Below, piece by piece: positions 45,473-55,440 of a stretch of DNA of 64,000 bases (positions are counted from its first letter, which is position 1; every line of letters begins with the position of its first letter). Under the pieces are notes generated by a model that made no database searches, had not been told where the DNA came from, and saw only the letters and a list, made by a program, of their open reading frames with translations. The position numbers were made by a program, and so were the translations under genes. The DNA comes from Strongylocentrotus droebachiensis (lineage: Eukaryota; Echinodermata; Echinoidea; Camarodonta; Strongylocentrotidae): the NCBI GenBank assembly GCA_035222895.1, contig JAVYIG010004996.1, positions 1 through 64,000 on the forward strand, read 5' to 3'.

Positions 45473-47243
45473 ATACATGAAGTGAAAGTTTCATCAAAAT
45501 CAGATGAAAAATAAGTTGTGGAATTTCAAAGTCTCACATACATGTAACTCCATGAAGCAGTGAAATGTATACACTGTATGTAAATTAATGGCGAGTTGAT
45601 AATGTCATCCCCTCTCTTCCATCTATCCGTTTTTGGCATAAATTAAACAAAATGTCACTTTTCTGCTCTGGTAATGTAAAACATGGCTTGAATCCTCATG
45701 GAATCCAAACAAATCACAATTATTGAGACTTAATGTGATATAAAGGAAACTAACAGGGGTGTCCCCAAAAAAGAAAGAGGAAAAATGAAGAAATATTTGA
45801 AAATTCATTGAAAAAAATATATAGAGTGGAGAAGTGTGACGTCATCAAAAATCTATTTTTAGAATTTCTCAATTTTTTCTTCATATTACGAACGAACACC
45901 AAAAATAATGTCCAAATGTCGAAAACCAATTGAATATGTTAAGTATTGGCTGAGATCGGACCATCTGAATGAATATATGTCCTATGGGAGCTCAGTGTTA
46001 TATGCTCTGGCTCCTAACCATTAGGAGCCAGAGCATATAACACTGAGTTCCTATGGAGAGTATATTTATTCAGATGGTCATATCTCAGCCAATATTTAAC
46101 ATATTCAATTGGTTTTCGACATTTGGACATTATTTTTGGTGGTCTTTCGGAATATGAAGAAAAAATTGAGAAATTCTAAAAATAGATTTTTATGACGTCA
46201 CAGCTTCGGTACTCTATAGAGAATAGTGAGATGACATCATGAACTCAATAATTTGCATACAGGCTTACAGCTAATGTAATACATATCACTTTTTTAAGAC
46301 ACTGTGTGAAACTGAAAAAAAAGAAACTTCTTCTGATGTTGGTGATAATTGCACTGTTTTGTTTGTTAAAGTTTTCTCTATTTATTTAATTCAACTTGCA
46401 AATATTCTAAAAAAAAGAACGAAAAGCCAATAATACCAAACAACAATTGGATGGACCTGCCCTTATATTCATTAACTCTGGGGATCTTAATAGGGCATTA
46501 GATACTAGATTTCCGACATGAAAGATACACAAGCATGTAAGGCCAAATAAAAAAAAAACATGTTTAGCGTCCTGTTTTTTCGACAAATAGGAAGGAGGAG
46601 GCCCTTTTATTTTTTATTTCAAAATGGCCGCTCAAAATGGCCCCTCGGTACATTTTCCATGACAGTCGGGGCTATTTTTTTTCATGATGGCCGCCGACAA
46701 TTTTTTTTTTTTTTGAATCAGAAATAGAGCCATTTTAGCAGTGTTTTTCATGTTTTTTTTTCTTTCAAAAAAAAAAATTCAAAAAAATAAATAAATAGGG
46801 GGTCTAAATAAAAAAAAAAAATAAAAAAAAAAAAAAAGGAGGCGGCCCCCAAAAAGGAAGCGGGCGGGGACGCTAAACATGTATATTTTTTTAAATGGCC
46901 TAATAATAATAGTAATATTTCTTGTTTACCCCGGATAACCTCATCAGTATTCATACTATTCTCTCTGAGGGCCCTGCAATGATAACATACACAAATTATT
47001 TTTTTCCTCTGCCCAGAACTCAACATTCTGTATTTCTTTAACAAACAATTATCATAGATAATTGTTCTAATTTCTATAATGATATCCTGTCCAGCTATTA
47101 GTGCAAGATCTGAGTCTTATTATTGACAGAACTTACCTCCCATCGGCTCTTTCTATAAGATTTTGAAGAACACCATCAAACTTCACACGAGCATGTGTCA
47201 CTTCCGTTGTCTCTTGCTTGATCTTTATGGGTGTCGACAGCAT
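38465..47243 (-). CDS. LIN37: LIN37, MuvB/DREAM complex subunit (7 coding exons)
   Basis: LIN37 is a nuclear subunit of the MuvB core, which with E2F/p130 silences cell-cycle genes in quiescence and with B-MYB activates them later. Exons on the - strand: 47243-47137, 45183-45136, 43283-43150, 42665-42499, 42036-41905, 40037-39964, 38547-38465. All six donors read GTAAGT and phases agree. The length is about 247 aa, against 246 in human. The central [14 protein letters not shown] followed by [14 protein letters not shown] is nearly the human sequence ([28 protein letters not shown]). The start [11 protein letters not shown] parallels human [26 protein letters not shown] and the last MYERQ match the conserved C terminus. 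One extra base near 38495 breaks the last exon. Confidence 0.95.
38548..39963. other. LIN37 intron 6: GA tracts and a TIR element
   Basis: Long (GA)n-rich stretches at about 38570-38682 and 38750-38795 begin only 25 bp from the exon 7 acceptor. An element at 39495-39918 (listed separately) ends 46 bp from exon 6. No extra exon is seen. Confidence 0.7.
39495..39918. mobile_element. MITE with TGGGTNCGTTTANGCTCAA ends
   Basis: TGGGTACGTTTATGCTCAA at 39495-39513 is mirrored by TTGAGCTTAAACGCACCCA ending at 39918. The interior has several smaller inverted pairs built on 'cgccgatcataa' and 'gcgtttacgatcggcg'. A strong hairpin at 39762-39828 has the arms 'cttctctggctcct' and 'aggagccagagaag'. No protein is encoded. 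Confidence 0.75.
39964..40037 (-). CDS. LIN37: LIN37 exon 6
   Basis: The acceptor is TTAACATAG and the donor GTAAGT. It encodes [14 protein letters not shown] and [10 protein letters not shown], the latter aligning with human NMQRWKRIRQ. It ends with two bases (AA) that complete a Lys codon with exon 7. Confidence 0.95.
40038..41904. other. LIN37 intron 5: repeat with GCGC-rich core and GA tract
   Basis: About 40411-41637 may be one element bounded by AGGTGGGCTG and CAGCCCACCT. It includes a region rich in GCGCGC and 'tgacgtcat' motifs near 40770-41290 and 41408. A (GA)n-rich tract at 41640-41885 lies 20 bp from the exon 5 donor. Ser/Leu/Pro open frames over the tract are artefacts. Confidence 0.5.
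41905..42036 (-). CDS. LIN37: LIN37 exon 5
   Basis: The acceptor is ACCTCTCAG and the donor GTAAGT; both ends are phase 0. It encodes 44 residues, [15 protein letters not shown] through [14 protein letters not shown], parallel to human VYKLPPPTPPG and SRIPSPLQPE. It is Pro-rich and probably unstructured. Confidence 0.95.
42037..42498. other. LIN37 intron 4
   Basis: A short intron with a degenerate TTAGGG-like run at about 42208-42249 and otherwise unique-looking AT-rich DNA. Confidence 0.7.
42499..42665 (-). CDS. LIN37: LIN37 exon 4, conserved core
   Basis: The acceptor is TCTGTGTAG and the donor GTAAGT. It encodes 55 full codons, [16 protein letters not shown] to LPDSDV. This is the most conserved part of the family; in the mammalian complex this region contacts the other MuvB subunits. 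The Pro/Ser-rich end ([15 protein letters not shown]) parallels the human SPSSPLPPLPEDEE. Confidence 0.97.
42666..43149. other. LIN37 intron 3
   Basis: A short intron, AT-rich, with a poly-A run at 42965-42976. Nothing else is recognised. Confidence 0.7.
43150..43283 (-). CDS. LIN37: LIN37 exon 3
   Basis: The acceptor is GCATTGTAG and the donor GTAAGT. It encodes 44 full codons, [16 protein letters not shown], then [10 protein letters not shown], a likely nuclear localisation signal that matches the basic HQRRKKRREMDD stretch of human LIN37. Confidence 0.93.
43284..45135. other. LIN37 intron 2
   Basis: It contains the dispersed repeat 43875-44462 and otherwise no recognised gene. A (aatca)n-like run lies at about 45090-45112, close to exon 2. 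Confidence 0.7.
43875..44462. repeat. Dispersed repeat, copy 2 of 2 (other at 12902-13487)
   Basis: It is nearly identical to the copy inside the LINE and in the same orientation, starting TAGTAAGCAAATAACTA and ending ATGTGGAATATAATA. Small differences include an extra 'gaagc' in the central palindrome and a changed hairpin near 44340. The high identity means recent mobilisation. Confidence 0.85.
45136..45183 (-). CDS. LIN37: LIN37 exon 2
   Basis: A 48-base exon with acceptor TTTTGCAG and donor GTAAGT. It encodes [15 protein letters not shown] with split Ser and Arg codons at its two ends. It is acidic and poorly conserved. It was placed by phase and by the splice sites. Confidence 0.88.
45820..46218. 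mobile_element. 399-bp near-perfect palindrome (foldback MITE)
   Basis: Arms of about 190 bp mirror each other around 46022, where 'ggagccagagcatataacac' follows its own complement after a 7-base loop. The outer ends read TATAGAGT...ACTCTATA. Shared blocks include 'gtgacgtcat', 'aaaaatctatttttagaatt' and 'ccaattgaatatgtt'. There are scattered single mismatches. No coding content. Confidence 0.9.
46531..46900. mobile_element. MITE with GGCC ends and TAA flanks
   Basis: 'TAAGGCCAAATAAAAA' with 'catgtttagcgtcc' at the left is mirrored by 'ggacgctaaacatgta' and 'AAATGGCCTAA' at the right. TAA sits on both flanks, and the GGCC...GGCC termini recall the MITE at 37214-37673. A PIF/Harbinger-type origin is plausible. 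The interior is poly-A/poly-T rich. Confidence 0.75.
47137..47243 (-). CDS. LIN37: LIN37 exon 1 (start codon)
   Basis: ATG at 47241-47243 is followed by [21 protein letters not shown], then [13 protein letters not shown], and a GTAAGT donor. It aligns with human [33 protein letters not shown]. An AG at about 47274 (TTTTATCATAG) could be an acceptor, so the 5' UTR may begin in an upstream exon. Confidence 0.95.
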
Positions 47244-47334
47244 GATGATGATGGCTTTTGCTGGATAGACCTACTATGATAAAATTGAAAGTATTTGTTC
47301 TGGTCAAACAGTTAAATCATTTTTAATAAATATT

Positions 47335-48433
47335 CAGTAGGGGCGCTGGTCCGAGAATGAGGATCACCTAGTAGTAAACGCGGCCCAACGCGTCCTCAAA
47401 AATAAGGATCGTCTCCATTTTCGCAGATGTTTTTTTTTCATTGGCGGTCTGCAGGTTTCCGAACTGCCCGCTGGTGATCCGAAAAATGGATTCCGCTTAG
47501 GAAAATAACCCTAGTTCACCATCTAATTTTATAGGTTGTCCGTCTTCCAAAGGTAGGGAGGCCAATGCCCGGGCGTAAGGCTTCTACGCCTACGATTTGT
47601 GCGCTCGTCGCCCACTTCAAAAAATTAGCAGAGGGAAAAAAATGATGTAAAAAAAAAAATTGATGAAAATAAGAAAAGAAAATACAATTATACATTTCAC
47701 AACATACCTATAATCACGGATCTGTAACAGTCTTTCACCATTTGTTGACGATCTTGCAGATTTTGACGTATTTGAGTCCAATAATTCTCGTAGCAGAACA
47801 ACTTTACGGACACGTATCACAGACTAAGAAAATCCTAGAGGGCGTAGAGGTTTGCTCACTAAAAACCTTCTCATGGGCTGAAGGTAGACACTAAAAATAT
47901 GGGATCCGTTTTGAGTAAAGAACTTTTGATAGAGATCAACATTTCAGATGTTCACAATTGCCACTTCTAACAACTAGAAAATATAAAGAAAAAAGATTAT
48001 ATCTTTTTAAATACAGAATTTTACAAACTGAACATGCGAAGGTAGATAGAGTACGATGATTATGTCAATCTTGCGTTGGTTTGAGCGCTATAGCTACAGC
48101 CATCTCAAAATGAGAAGGAAAACTGTGACCGGTGACGTCATTGTTCGCGCCAAAAATAAAGGGTATTGCGACATATGTCTGAGCTCCACTAAGCTCCGGT
48201 CAGATCGTGCGCAAAGCGTAGTCTTATTTATAGACCCTAGTACCTTATTCTCACAGCACTAGATTCGGGTGTCGTGCAGTAATGTATGAGAAGTGTTAAA
48301 AAGATATTTAAGTAAAAAAAAAAGTCTACGTGAGCAGTCTATACTCCAATTGAGAATTGAAATGAAAGCCATGATTTGAAGGTGTGTGTTGTATGATACA
48401 TGGTTAGTGAGTGTGTATGTTACGTATAGCGAA

Positions 48434-48472
<39 letters not shown>

Positions 48473-49366
48473 GGGAAATGCGCTATGCATGCTGCTGTCT
48501 ACGCTGCATGCAAGATGGATGTTAATTGGACCTCGTAACTTCTCGATCGTTGATAATAAGGAATACTCATGAGGAAATCAAATTATTGGAATACACATCT
48601 AAGGTAAATATCAATTTCCTGCCAATTTTGATATCTCTTCTTCATTTTTGAACCATCGCCTTCGGCTCGTAGTAGTAGGAGATGTAATCGTTCGCACATT
48701 GATGGCTGGATTTCAGCCTGCATCGGGGCTTGCCTAGCCTGTGTCGGTGTGTACATGTACGTGTGCGACCGATTCAAGGCTAGCCGCTGTTGAGTGATTG
48801 CACTTTCGCGCGAAGTTTTAAACTTCATCATGAACTTTGTCCGGACAATGACACGCCATTCCCTCGGGCCTGTCTAATTATCAACGTAATTTCGCGACAT
48901 GAATTTATCTGTTTCAAGGCTCTTGCGTACGGCCAAGGCGTAGAAGGAAGGGAGTGTTTACAAGCTGGATATCTCCTATTTTATGGAACTTCTGGAGTCG
49001 GCAGATGGGTGAGTTTTCTTAGTGAAAGTAAATGCTTTCTTTTAATCTTTGTTTTATTTTAAACAAATTCGTAATTAAAAAGTTAGATTTGGGCATTGGC
49101 CTCCCTACCAAAGGATTTATTGCTTATAATCTAATGTGAAAGTTTCTGTTCAAAGTCAATGTTAACGTAAAATGCATCAAGAAAATTATGGCAGAATCCG
49201 TTTTTTGCATCGCCAACGCGCCGTTTAAAAGTATGAAACGTCTGCGAAAATGTGGACAATTCTTATTTTTGAGGACGCATCACCATGCACCCATATCGGT
49301 CTACATTTACAATGACGGTCTTTGTTTATGCGGACGATCCTTATTCTCGGAACACTGCCCCTACTG
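47335..49366. mobile_element. 2.0-kb TIR element with 5-bp TSD, just upstream of LIN37
   Basis: The ends read CAGTAGGGGCGCTGGTCCGAG (left) and, mirrored, CTCGGAACACTGCCCCTACTG (right). ATATT flanks both sides (47330-47334, 49367-49371). A second inverted pair, 'aggtagggaggccaatgccc' (47552) and 'gggcattggcctccctacc' (about 49091), lies further in, and 'ttttgaggacgc' motifs flank both ends. A (GA)n tract sits at 48437-48470. No transposase was recognised. The left end is 91 bp from the LIN37 start codon. Confidence 0.75.
47708..47823 (-). CDS. Candidate orphan exon inside the 2-kb element
   Basis: A 116-bp segment is framed by an acceptor (ATTTTCTTAG) and a donor (GTATGT). It is open in the frame SVIRVRKVVLLRELLDSN, then TSKSARSSTNGERLLQIRDY. 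It could be an untranslated 5' exon of LIN37, a captured exon, or chance. It shows no recognised domain. Confidence 0.25.
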
Positions 49367-49371
49367 ATATT

Positions 49372-49520
49372 TGTTCAAATTGTTATTTAACTTGAAGTCC
49401 TGAATTACAATAAAAATACATTCTTGTATAATAATAATACCGTCCGTAGACCCTCTAGGCCTACAATCCAGCAAGGCTCTCTACGACTCTAGACTTTGCT
49501 GGATCAGTGGCTCGGTAATC
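49372..49520. other. Spacer between two large elements
   Basis: No feature was recognised. Confidence 0.4.
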
Positions 49521-50479
49521 CGGGCTAACTCGCCCCACGGGACATCTCGCCCCAGCCTCAAAGACTGGGGCGAGATGTCCGACAAATTTAATCGATCGAG
49601 AGATACCAATGTGTATATGTTTGTGCTCATTGTGACTTAATAATGCCATTTCCAACCACAATCTGTAATGGAATTGTGTTAAATGATACTATTGAAGACA
49701 ATCTATAACTTCTCTTTGGGTAAAATGACAAAAAAATGGCATTTCGGACAATTTACTCACAGCTCGCATTTCGCATTGCCGCACGTACATTAAATGCGCG
49801 TTGTATCGACTCGGACCACTGAAATTTGAGCAGTGTTTTTGTCAGTAAATCACTGCAAAAATATCATTTTCATATTGTATGAAGGTCTATTTTTGATTCC
49901 TGGTATAAATTTCGTTATTGAGAAGTCGAATATACTACATTTTAGACGAGATGGCTGATGTTTGTTCATATTCTTTCGTCCTGGCCGTAAATTAGCAGAC
50001 GACTGCTAGTGCTACCGCGCAGCAGCTCATCGCTCAGCTCAGTGTACAGCGCCGCCGCCAGCCGGGTCGGCGGGGGGGGGGGAATTCACCGACTCGGCAT
50101 CCGTACCCGCTGTACGTGCACTGTACTGCCCAATTTGATCGAGTGAGTAAACTAATCGAACTACATTCATCTAGATCTAGATCTACTATATTATCATTAG
50201 TCATTCAGAGTAGAATATCCAATTTGATTGAGTGAGTAAACTAGACCACTGTAGCTACATCATCATTACTAATTAGTCATTCAAGTTTTTGTATAATTAC
50301 GCAGCCCCCACCACCTCCCCCCCCCCCCCCAAACAAAAAATATATATATATATATTTGGCTCAATACGCCTCAGCTTGACGACAATTCAACACTGGATCT
50401 GAAAATGCTTACAGCTTAGTTATATTCTTATATAATAGACTGTTGCATAGGCTTAGGAACCGGGGTGGCTTGGGGGGGG

Positions 50480-51060
50480 GGGGGGGGCTCAGATTTCGTT
50501 GAGCCCCCCCCCCCCAATATTTTTGGCGGGGCTTATAGATATCATTGAGCCCCCAATTTTTTGGTGCGGCTTAGATATCATTGAGCCGTCCCAAATACTT
50601 ATTGCGGGGCTCGGATATCATTAACCCCCTCCTCCCCAATCATTATATTCTAGGCATGAAACTCATGTACAACTATAACCTACAGGCTTACAATTCAAAT
50701 ATAAACATTTTATAAATATCTATTTGGAGAGGGAGGGGTGGGGGCTCAGACATCGGAACTCGGATATCATTGAGACCCCCAAATATTTTGGCGGGACTCT
50801 GATATCATTGAGCACCCCCCCCCCCCCCCTCATATTTTGGTGGGGCTCAGATATCATCAGCCCCCCAATTATTGTTTGTAAGGCTAGGATAATATCACGG
50901 AGCCCCCCCCCCCCCCCCCCCCGATATTTTTGAGGGGCTCAGATATCATTGAGCCCCCCTCCCCCCCCCCATATTTTGGCTGGGCTCGGTTATCATGAGC
51001 CCCCCCCCCTAATATTTTGTTCGGGCGCGGATAGGCTATCATTGACCCCGCCCTCCCCAA
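50480..51060. repeat. Minisatellite of palindromic GGGCTCAGATATCATTGAGCCCC units (left arm)
   Basis: About ten degenerate units of the form 'ggggctcagatatcattgag' + poly-C + 'aatattttggc'. Each unit is itself a small palindrome centred on GATATC. G and C runs vary in length. The counterpart in the right arm is 54780-55440. Confidence 0.85.
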
Positions 51061-51350
51061 ATATATTTGCACACTTATGTTCTGGGCTGGAAGCTTCATG
51101 CGTTTCTATAATCTACTGATCGACTTAGTATTGAAATTATTATTAAAACTGAGAGTATACATTTTGGGAGATTGATTGAGGGGGGCTCCTTTGTCAACAA
51201 CCAGTATTGTCTTGACACACGTGCTGCACACCAGCCTAGCTTTGCATTGCCATTGGAGTAAGATCATCACAGGCACGTCTTCATTTCCCCGGACTTCATC
51301 AAGTAAGTTTTGTTTTTATAATTCATTACCCTTTTTTAATCAGATCTGAT

Positions 51351-51530
51351 GAAGCCCCCACCACCCCCCCCCCAAAAAAAAAAAAATATATATATATATA
51401 TATATTTGGCTCAATACGCCTCAGCTTGACGACAATTCAACACTGGATCTGCAAATGCTTATACAGCTTAGTTATATTCTTACATAATTGTCTGTTGTAT
51501 TTGGGGGGGGGGGGGGGGGGGGCTTGTTAC
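51351..51530. repeat. Extra direct copy of arm segment next to the core
   Basis: The block from 'cccccaccacccccc' and (TA)n through 'ttggctcaatacgcctcagc' to 'gtctgttgtatttggg' repeats 50305-50480 in direct orientation. A third, inverted copy lies at about 55445-55610. The left arm has thus gained an internal duplication relative to the right arm. Confidence 0.8.
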
Positions 51531-52819
51531 CCCGGGGTCGAATCATATCCACGATACTGAAGGCCTGCGAGAACAATTTTCTCCCTTTTGTTCCCTTTCT
51601 CTGGGAAGCAAAGAAATTAAGACATGATATTGCATTGTCGTGCCGGCTTGGGCGGGCATTCGGTCTCATAAGCCAATAGTCTCCAGGGCCTTTGGTCAAT
51701 TGTGCGTCGGTCAATGGAGGTGCGCACCATATTTGTCTTTATTTAGTTGATTGCCACTGTTTTTCTTACCTTACCTATGTTACTTTTGTATTTTTGCTTT
51801 TTCTTCTAATTTAATTCTACGGGTTATAGTCTTCTCTTAATCAGAACACTGTGCGCTTAGAAACATCAGTATTAAGCGCCTAATAAATGTTATGTATTAT
51901 TATTATTAATTGGTTGCGCAAATTTCTATGAAGACTTTTTTTTTTGGGGGGGGGGGGGTTCACAGATTTATATCTGATCTTGTGTACCTGTATAAATAAA
52001 TAATAAATATATAAATAAATAAACAAAGTTGCATTACCACTGTGTGGCATAATAAACAATTGTTTTTAGGGGCGGTGTGTGAATATTGATGATGACTGTC
52101 AAGGTGTAGGCCTATATGCTTTATTTTTTTTGTTATGAACAAATGCACAAATAGATCTATAAGTATCATTACAAATGAGGAAAAACGTGAAAATTATGTC
52201 ATTTCAGCAGATTTTGTAGATCGCTTTTTTTGGGGGGGGGGGGGAGGGGTGTGAATATTGATGATTTTTGTGACAGTGCACTTGAATTGTTTCTTGTACT
52301 ATAGATGCATGACATGAATGCATATATATTTGTAACACTTCCTCAGGCAATGTGCCTAGTATAGCGCCATATATTGCTGTTCACTTGATATTAAACACTC
52401 AGAAGTCTACATGAACATGGTTGTGTTGAGGTTCAAGAATCCCCTTTTTGCCAGAGCATCAAGGAGATTTAAGTCATAATGTTCTCATATTAAGTCAGGC
52501 AAAGAGGTTAGTTTTGTTGCATATTTAATGTATTTTTCTGAATTGTCAAAACATGAAGTAGAAATTAGTGTGTGTGTTTTGAACTCCATACTGAGAGATG
52601 TTGATGTTTATAGTATGTAATGTAATGTAAGAAATACAAGCCCATGCTGGTTTAATATGATGTATGTATATTTTTATCTTGTATTAAGAACAATGAAAAC
52701 AGTGATGATACTACTAAATACTTTGAAGATATTATGAGAGTGCTGAAGTAACAATTATAACATCTATAAATGTGAGCGAGCGTAGCGAGCGAGCTTTGGG
52801 AGATATTGCTCTTAGTCGC
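51531..52819. other. Core of the inverted repeat: no gene
   Basis: Mixed DNA with poly-G runs near 51945-51958 and 52230-52247. No gene is recognised. The open frame at 51472-51714 covers a poly-G/poly-P run and is an artefact. Confidence 0.45.
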
Positions 52820-54030
52820 TTGAAATTATGGGCACGTTTAATGATGTGAGGAAAAGGGGACACTTATCGAAGGAAAAGACACTTATTAGAAAATAAAAGG
52901 AGCACGTGTCAAAGTACAAAGGGTTATTATCAGAGGTGAAAATGGGGCACTCACCAGGGATAAAAAGGCACTTATGAGAATGGAAATCGGGCATTTGTCG
53001 ACGGAAAAGAGGCAACCATCAGATTTTGATAGGGGCATTTATGAAAAAGGGATAGGTTCCTCATTAAAAAGAAAAAAGGGCACGTATCATTGTTAAAAAG
53101 GTTAATTATCAGAGGTGAAAAGGGCACACACCATATATGAAAGAGGCATGAGAATGAAAAAGGGGCACTAATAATAAAGGGAAATGTGCATTTGTTGAAA
53201 GAAAAGGAGCACCGATCAGATTTTGATAGGGTCATTTATTGGAGGTGAAAGGGGGCTTTTATGAAAAGCGGATATTATGAAGGAAAAGGAGCACGTGTCA
53301 AAAAAAAGGGGATGTTATTAGAGATGAAAAGAGCACTTATGAGGAGGAAAAGGGGGCACTTGTCAAAATAAAACGAGTATCTCTCAGAATTGAATAGGGT
53401 AATTTACCAGACATGAAAAGGGGCACTAGTAGGAGAATGAAAAATGTTCATAGGTGAAAAGGGGCATTTATGAAAAGGCGAAGGGCTCTTTGTTAAATGG
53501 GGGCACTTATCATAAGGAAAAGGGGCACTTATTAGAAAGGAAAGGAGGCACATGTGAAAATATAAGGTGCGCTTATCCGATTTAAGAAGAGGTAGTTATT
53601 AAAAGGGAAAGGGGCACTTCTTACAAAGGAAAAGGGGCAATTGTCAAAGTAAAAGTAGCACCTCTAAGATTTGAATAGGGCAATTATCAGAGGTGAAGGA
53701 GGCGCTTAACAAAAGTGAAAAGGGGCGCTTCTCGTACCCAAAAAGGGGCACTTACTATAGATTAAAAAGGGCACTTATGAGAATGGAAAATAGACACTTA
53801 TTGCAAAGGAAACTGGGAACTTGCCAGGGAAAAGAGGTACGTGTCAAAATAAAAGGGGCACATATCAGAGGTGGAAAGGGGAGGGGGCACTTTTAAAAAT
53901 TAATAGGGGCACATATCAAAGTAATAGGGGCACTTTTGATGTAAAAAGGGGCGCTTCTTACAAAGTTAAAGGGGCACATTTCCTATGGAAAAAGGGGCAC
54001 TTTTTGGGTACTTGAAAAAGTGGGGGGCAC
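52820..54030. repeat. Degenerate array of AAAAGGGGCACTTAT units, copy 2
   Basis: About 40 degenerate units of 25-35 bp. From about 53480 to 53830 the succession of variants ('cacatgtgaaaatataaggt', 'gcgcttatccga', 'ggtagttattaaaa', 'caattatcagaggtg') follows the reverse complement of 34600-34260. The array ends at a GGGTCCGCCGCCCCTG motif (about 54043-54058), an end seen on other MITEs here. Confidence 0.85.
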
Positions 54031-54058
54031 TGTGCCCCCCCCCGGGTCCGCCGCCCCT

Positions 54059-54465
54059 GTATACAGGCTCGTATGAGTCGGATGGGTGTTCATCACAAGA
54101 AAATTTCGATTATGAAATACATAGATCACATTCTCCATTTTTAAATAACTGTGATTCAATATTTGAGAACCGAGAACATCCTAGTGAAAATGTAGAGTTG
54201 TGTACCATGTGCTTTGTACATGTTATATTGTACTTTTAAAAAGGAAGACGATTCGTTGTACCTTTCTCGACTCTTAATCCTTGTCTGAATTCAACCCCCC
54301 CCCCCCTCCCGCGCAAAAGCTTTGACGTATTATTAGACAAAGAAGTCGATTCGATGTACCGTTCTGGACTCTTAATCCTTATCAGGAATGAATCGCGGTC
54401 AATGGGATGATATTTTTTTCATTCTGACCACTATAAAGAACAAATCATACGATATCATTACGCCT
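54059..54465. other. Core of the inverted repeat, right part
   Basis: No gene. A direct duplication is visible: 'gtaccNttctNgactcttaatcctt' occurs near 54258 and 54357. A poly-C run lies at 54295-54306. Confidence 0.45.
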
Positions 54466-54779
54466 ACATCAGATCTGATTAAAAAAGGGTAATGAATTAT
54501 AAAAAAAACTTACTTGATGAAGTCCGGGGAGATAACGTACCTGTGATGATCTTACTCCAATGGCAATGCAAAGCAAGGCTGGTGTGCAGCACGTGTGTCG
54601 AAACAATACTGGTTGTCGACAAAGGAGCGAGCCCCCCTCAATCAATCTCCCAAAATTTATAAACTCTCAGTTTTAATAATAATTTGAATACTAAGTCGAT
54701 CAGTAGATTATAGAAACGCACGAAGCTTCCAGCCCAGAACATAAGTGTGCGAATATATTTGGGGAGGGCGGGGTCAATG

Positions 54780-55440
54780 ATAGCCAATCCGAGCCCGGAC
54801 AAAATATTGGGGGGGGGGGGGGGCTCTTGATAACCGGGCCCAGCCAAAATATTGGGGGGGGGGGGGCTCAATGATATCCGAGCCCCTCAAAAATATTGGG
54901 GGGCTCCGTGATATTATCCGAGCCTTACCAAAAATAATTGGGGGGCTGATGATATCCGAGCCCCACAAAAATATGGGGGGGGGGGGGTGTGCTCAATGAT
55001 ATCAGAGTCCCGCCAAAATATTTGGGGGTCTCAATGATATCCGAGATCCACTAAATATATTTTTGGGGGTGAATGATATGCGAGTTCCGATGTCTGAGCC
55101 CCTTCCTCCCCAAATAAATATTTATAAAATATTTATATTTGAATTGTAAGTCTGTAGGTTATAGGTATACATGAGTTTCATGCCTAGAATATAATGATTG
55201 GGGAGGAGGGGGTTAATGATATCCGAGCCCCGCAATAAGTATTTGGGGCGGCTCAATGATATCTGAGCTCCACTTAAAATATTGGGGGCTCAATGGTATC
55301 TGAGCCCCTAAGGACTCAATCAATGATATCTAAGCCGCACCAAAAAATTGGGGGCTCAATGATATCTATAAGCCCCGCCAAAAATATTGGGGGGGGGGGG
55401 GGGGGCTCAACGAAATCTAAGCCCCCCAAGCCACCCCGGT
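54780..55440. repeat. Palindromic GATATC minisatellite (right arm)
   Basis: The inverted counterpart of 50480-51060, with about eleven units. Unit number and poly-G lengths differ from the left arm, so the arms diverge by repeat-length change more than by substitution. Confidence 0.85.

Larger units (their letters stand above)
45184..47136. other. LIN37 intron 1
   Basis: It holds a poly-C/poly-A run (45430-45468), a 399-bp palindrome (45820-46218) and a MITE (46531-46900). No other exon is supported. Confidence 0.7.
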
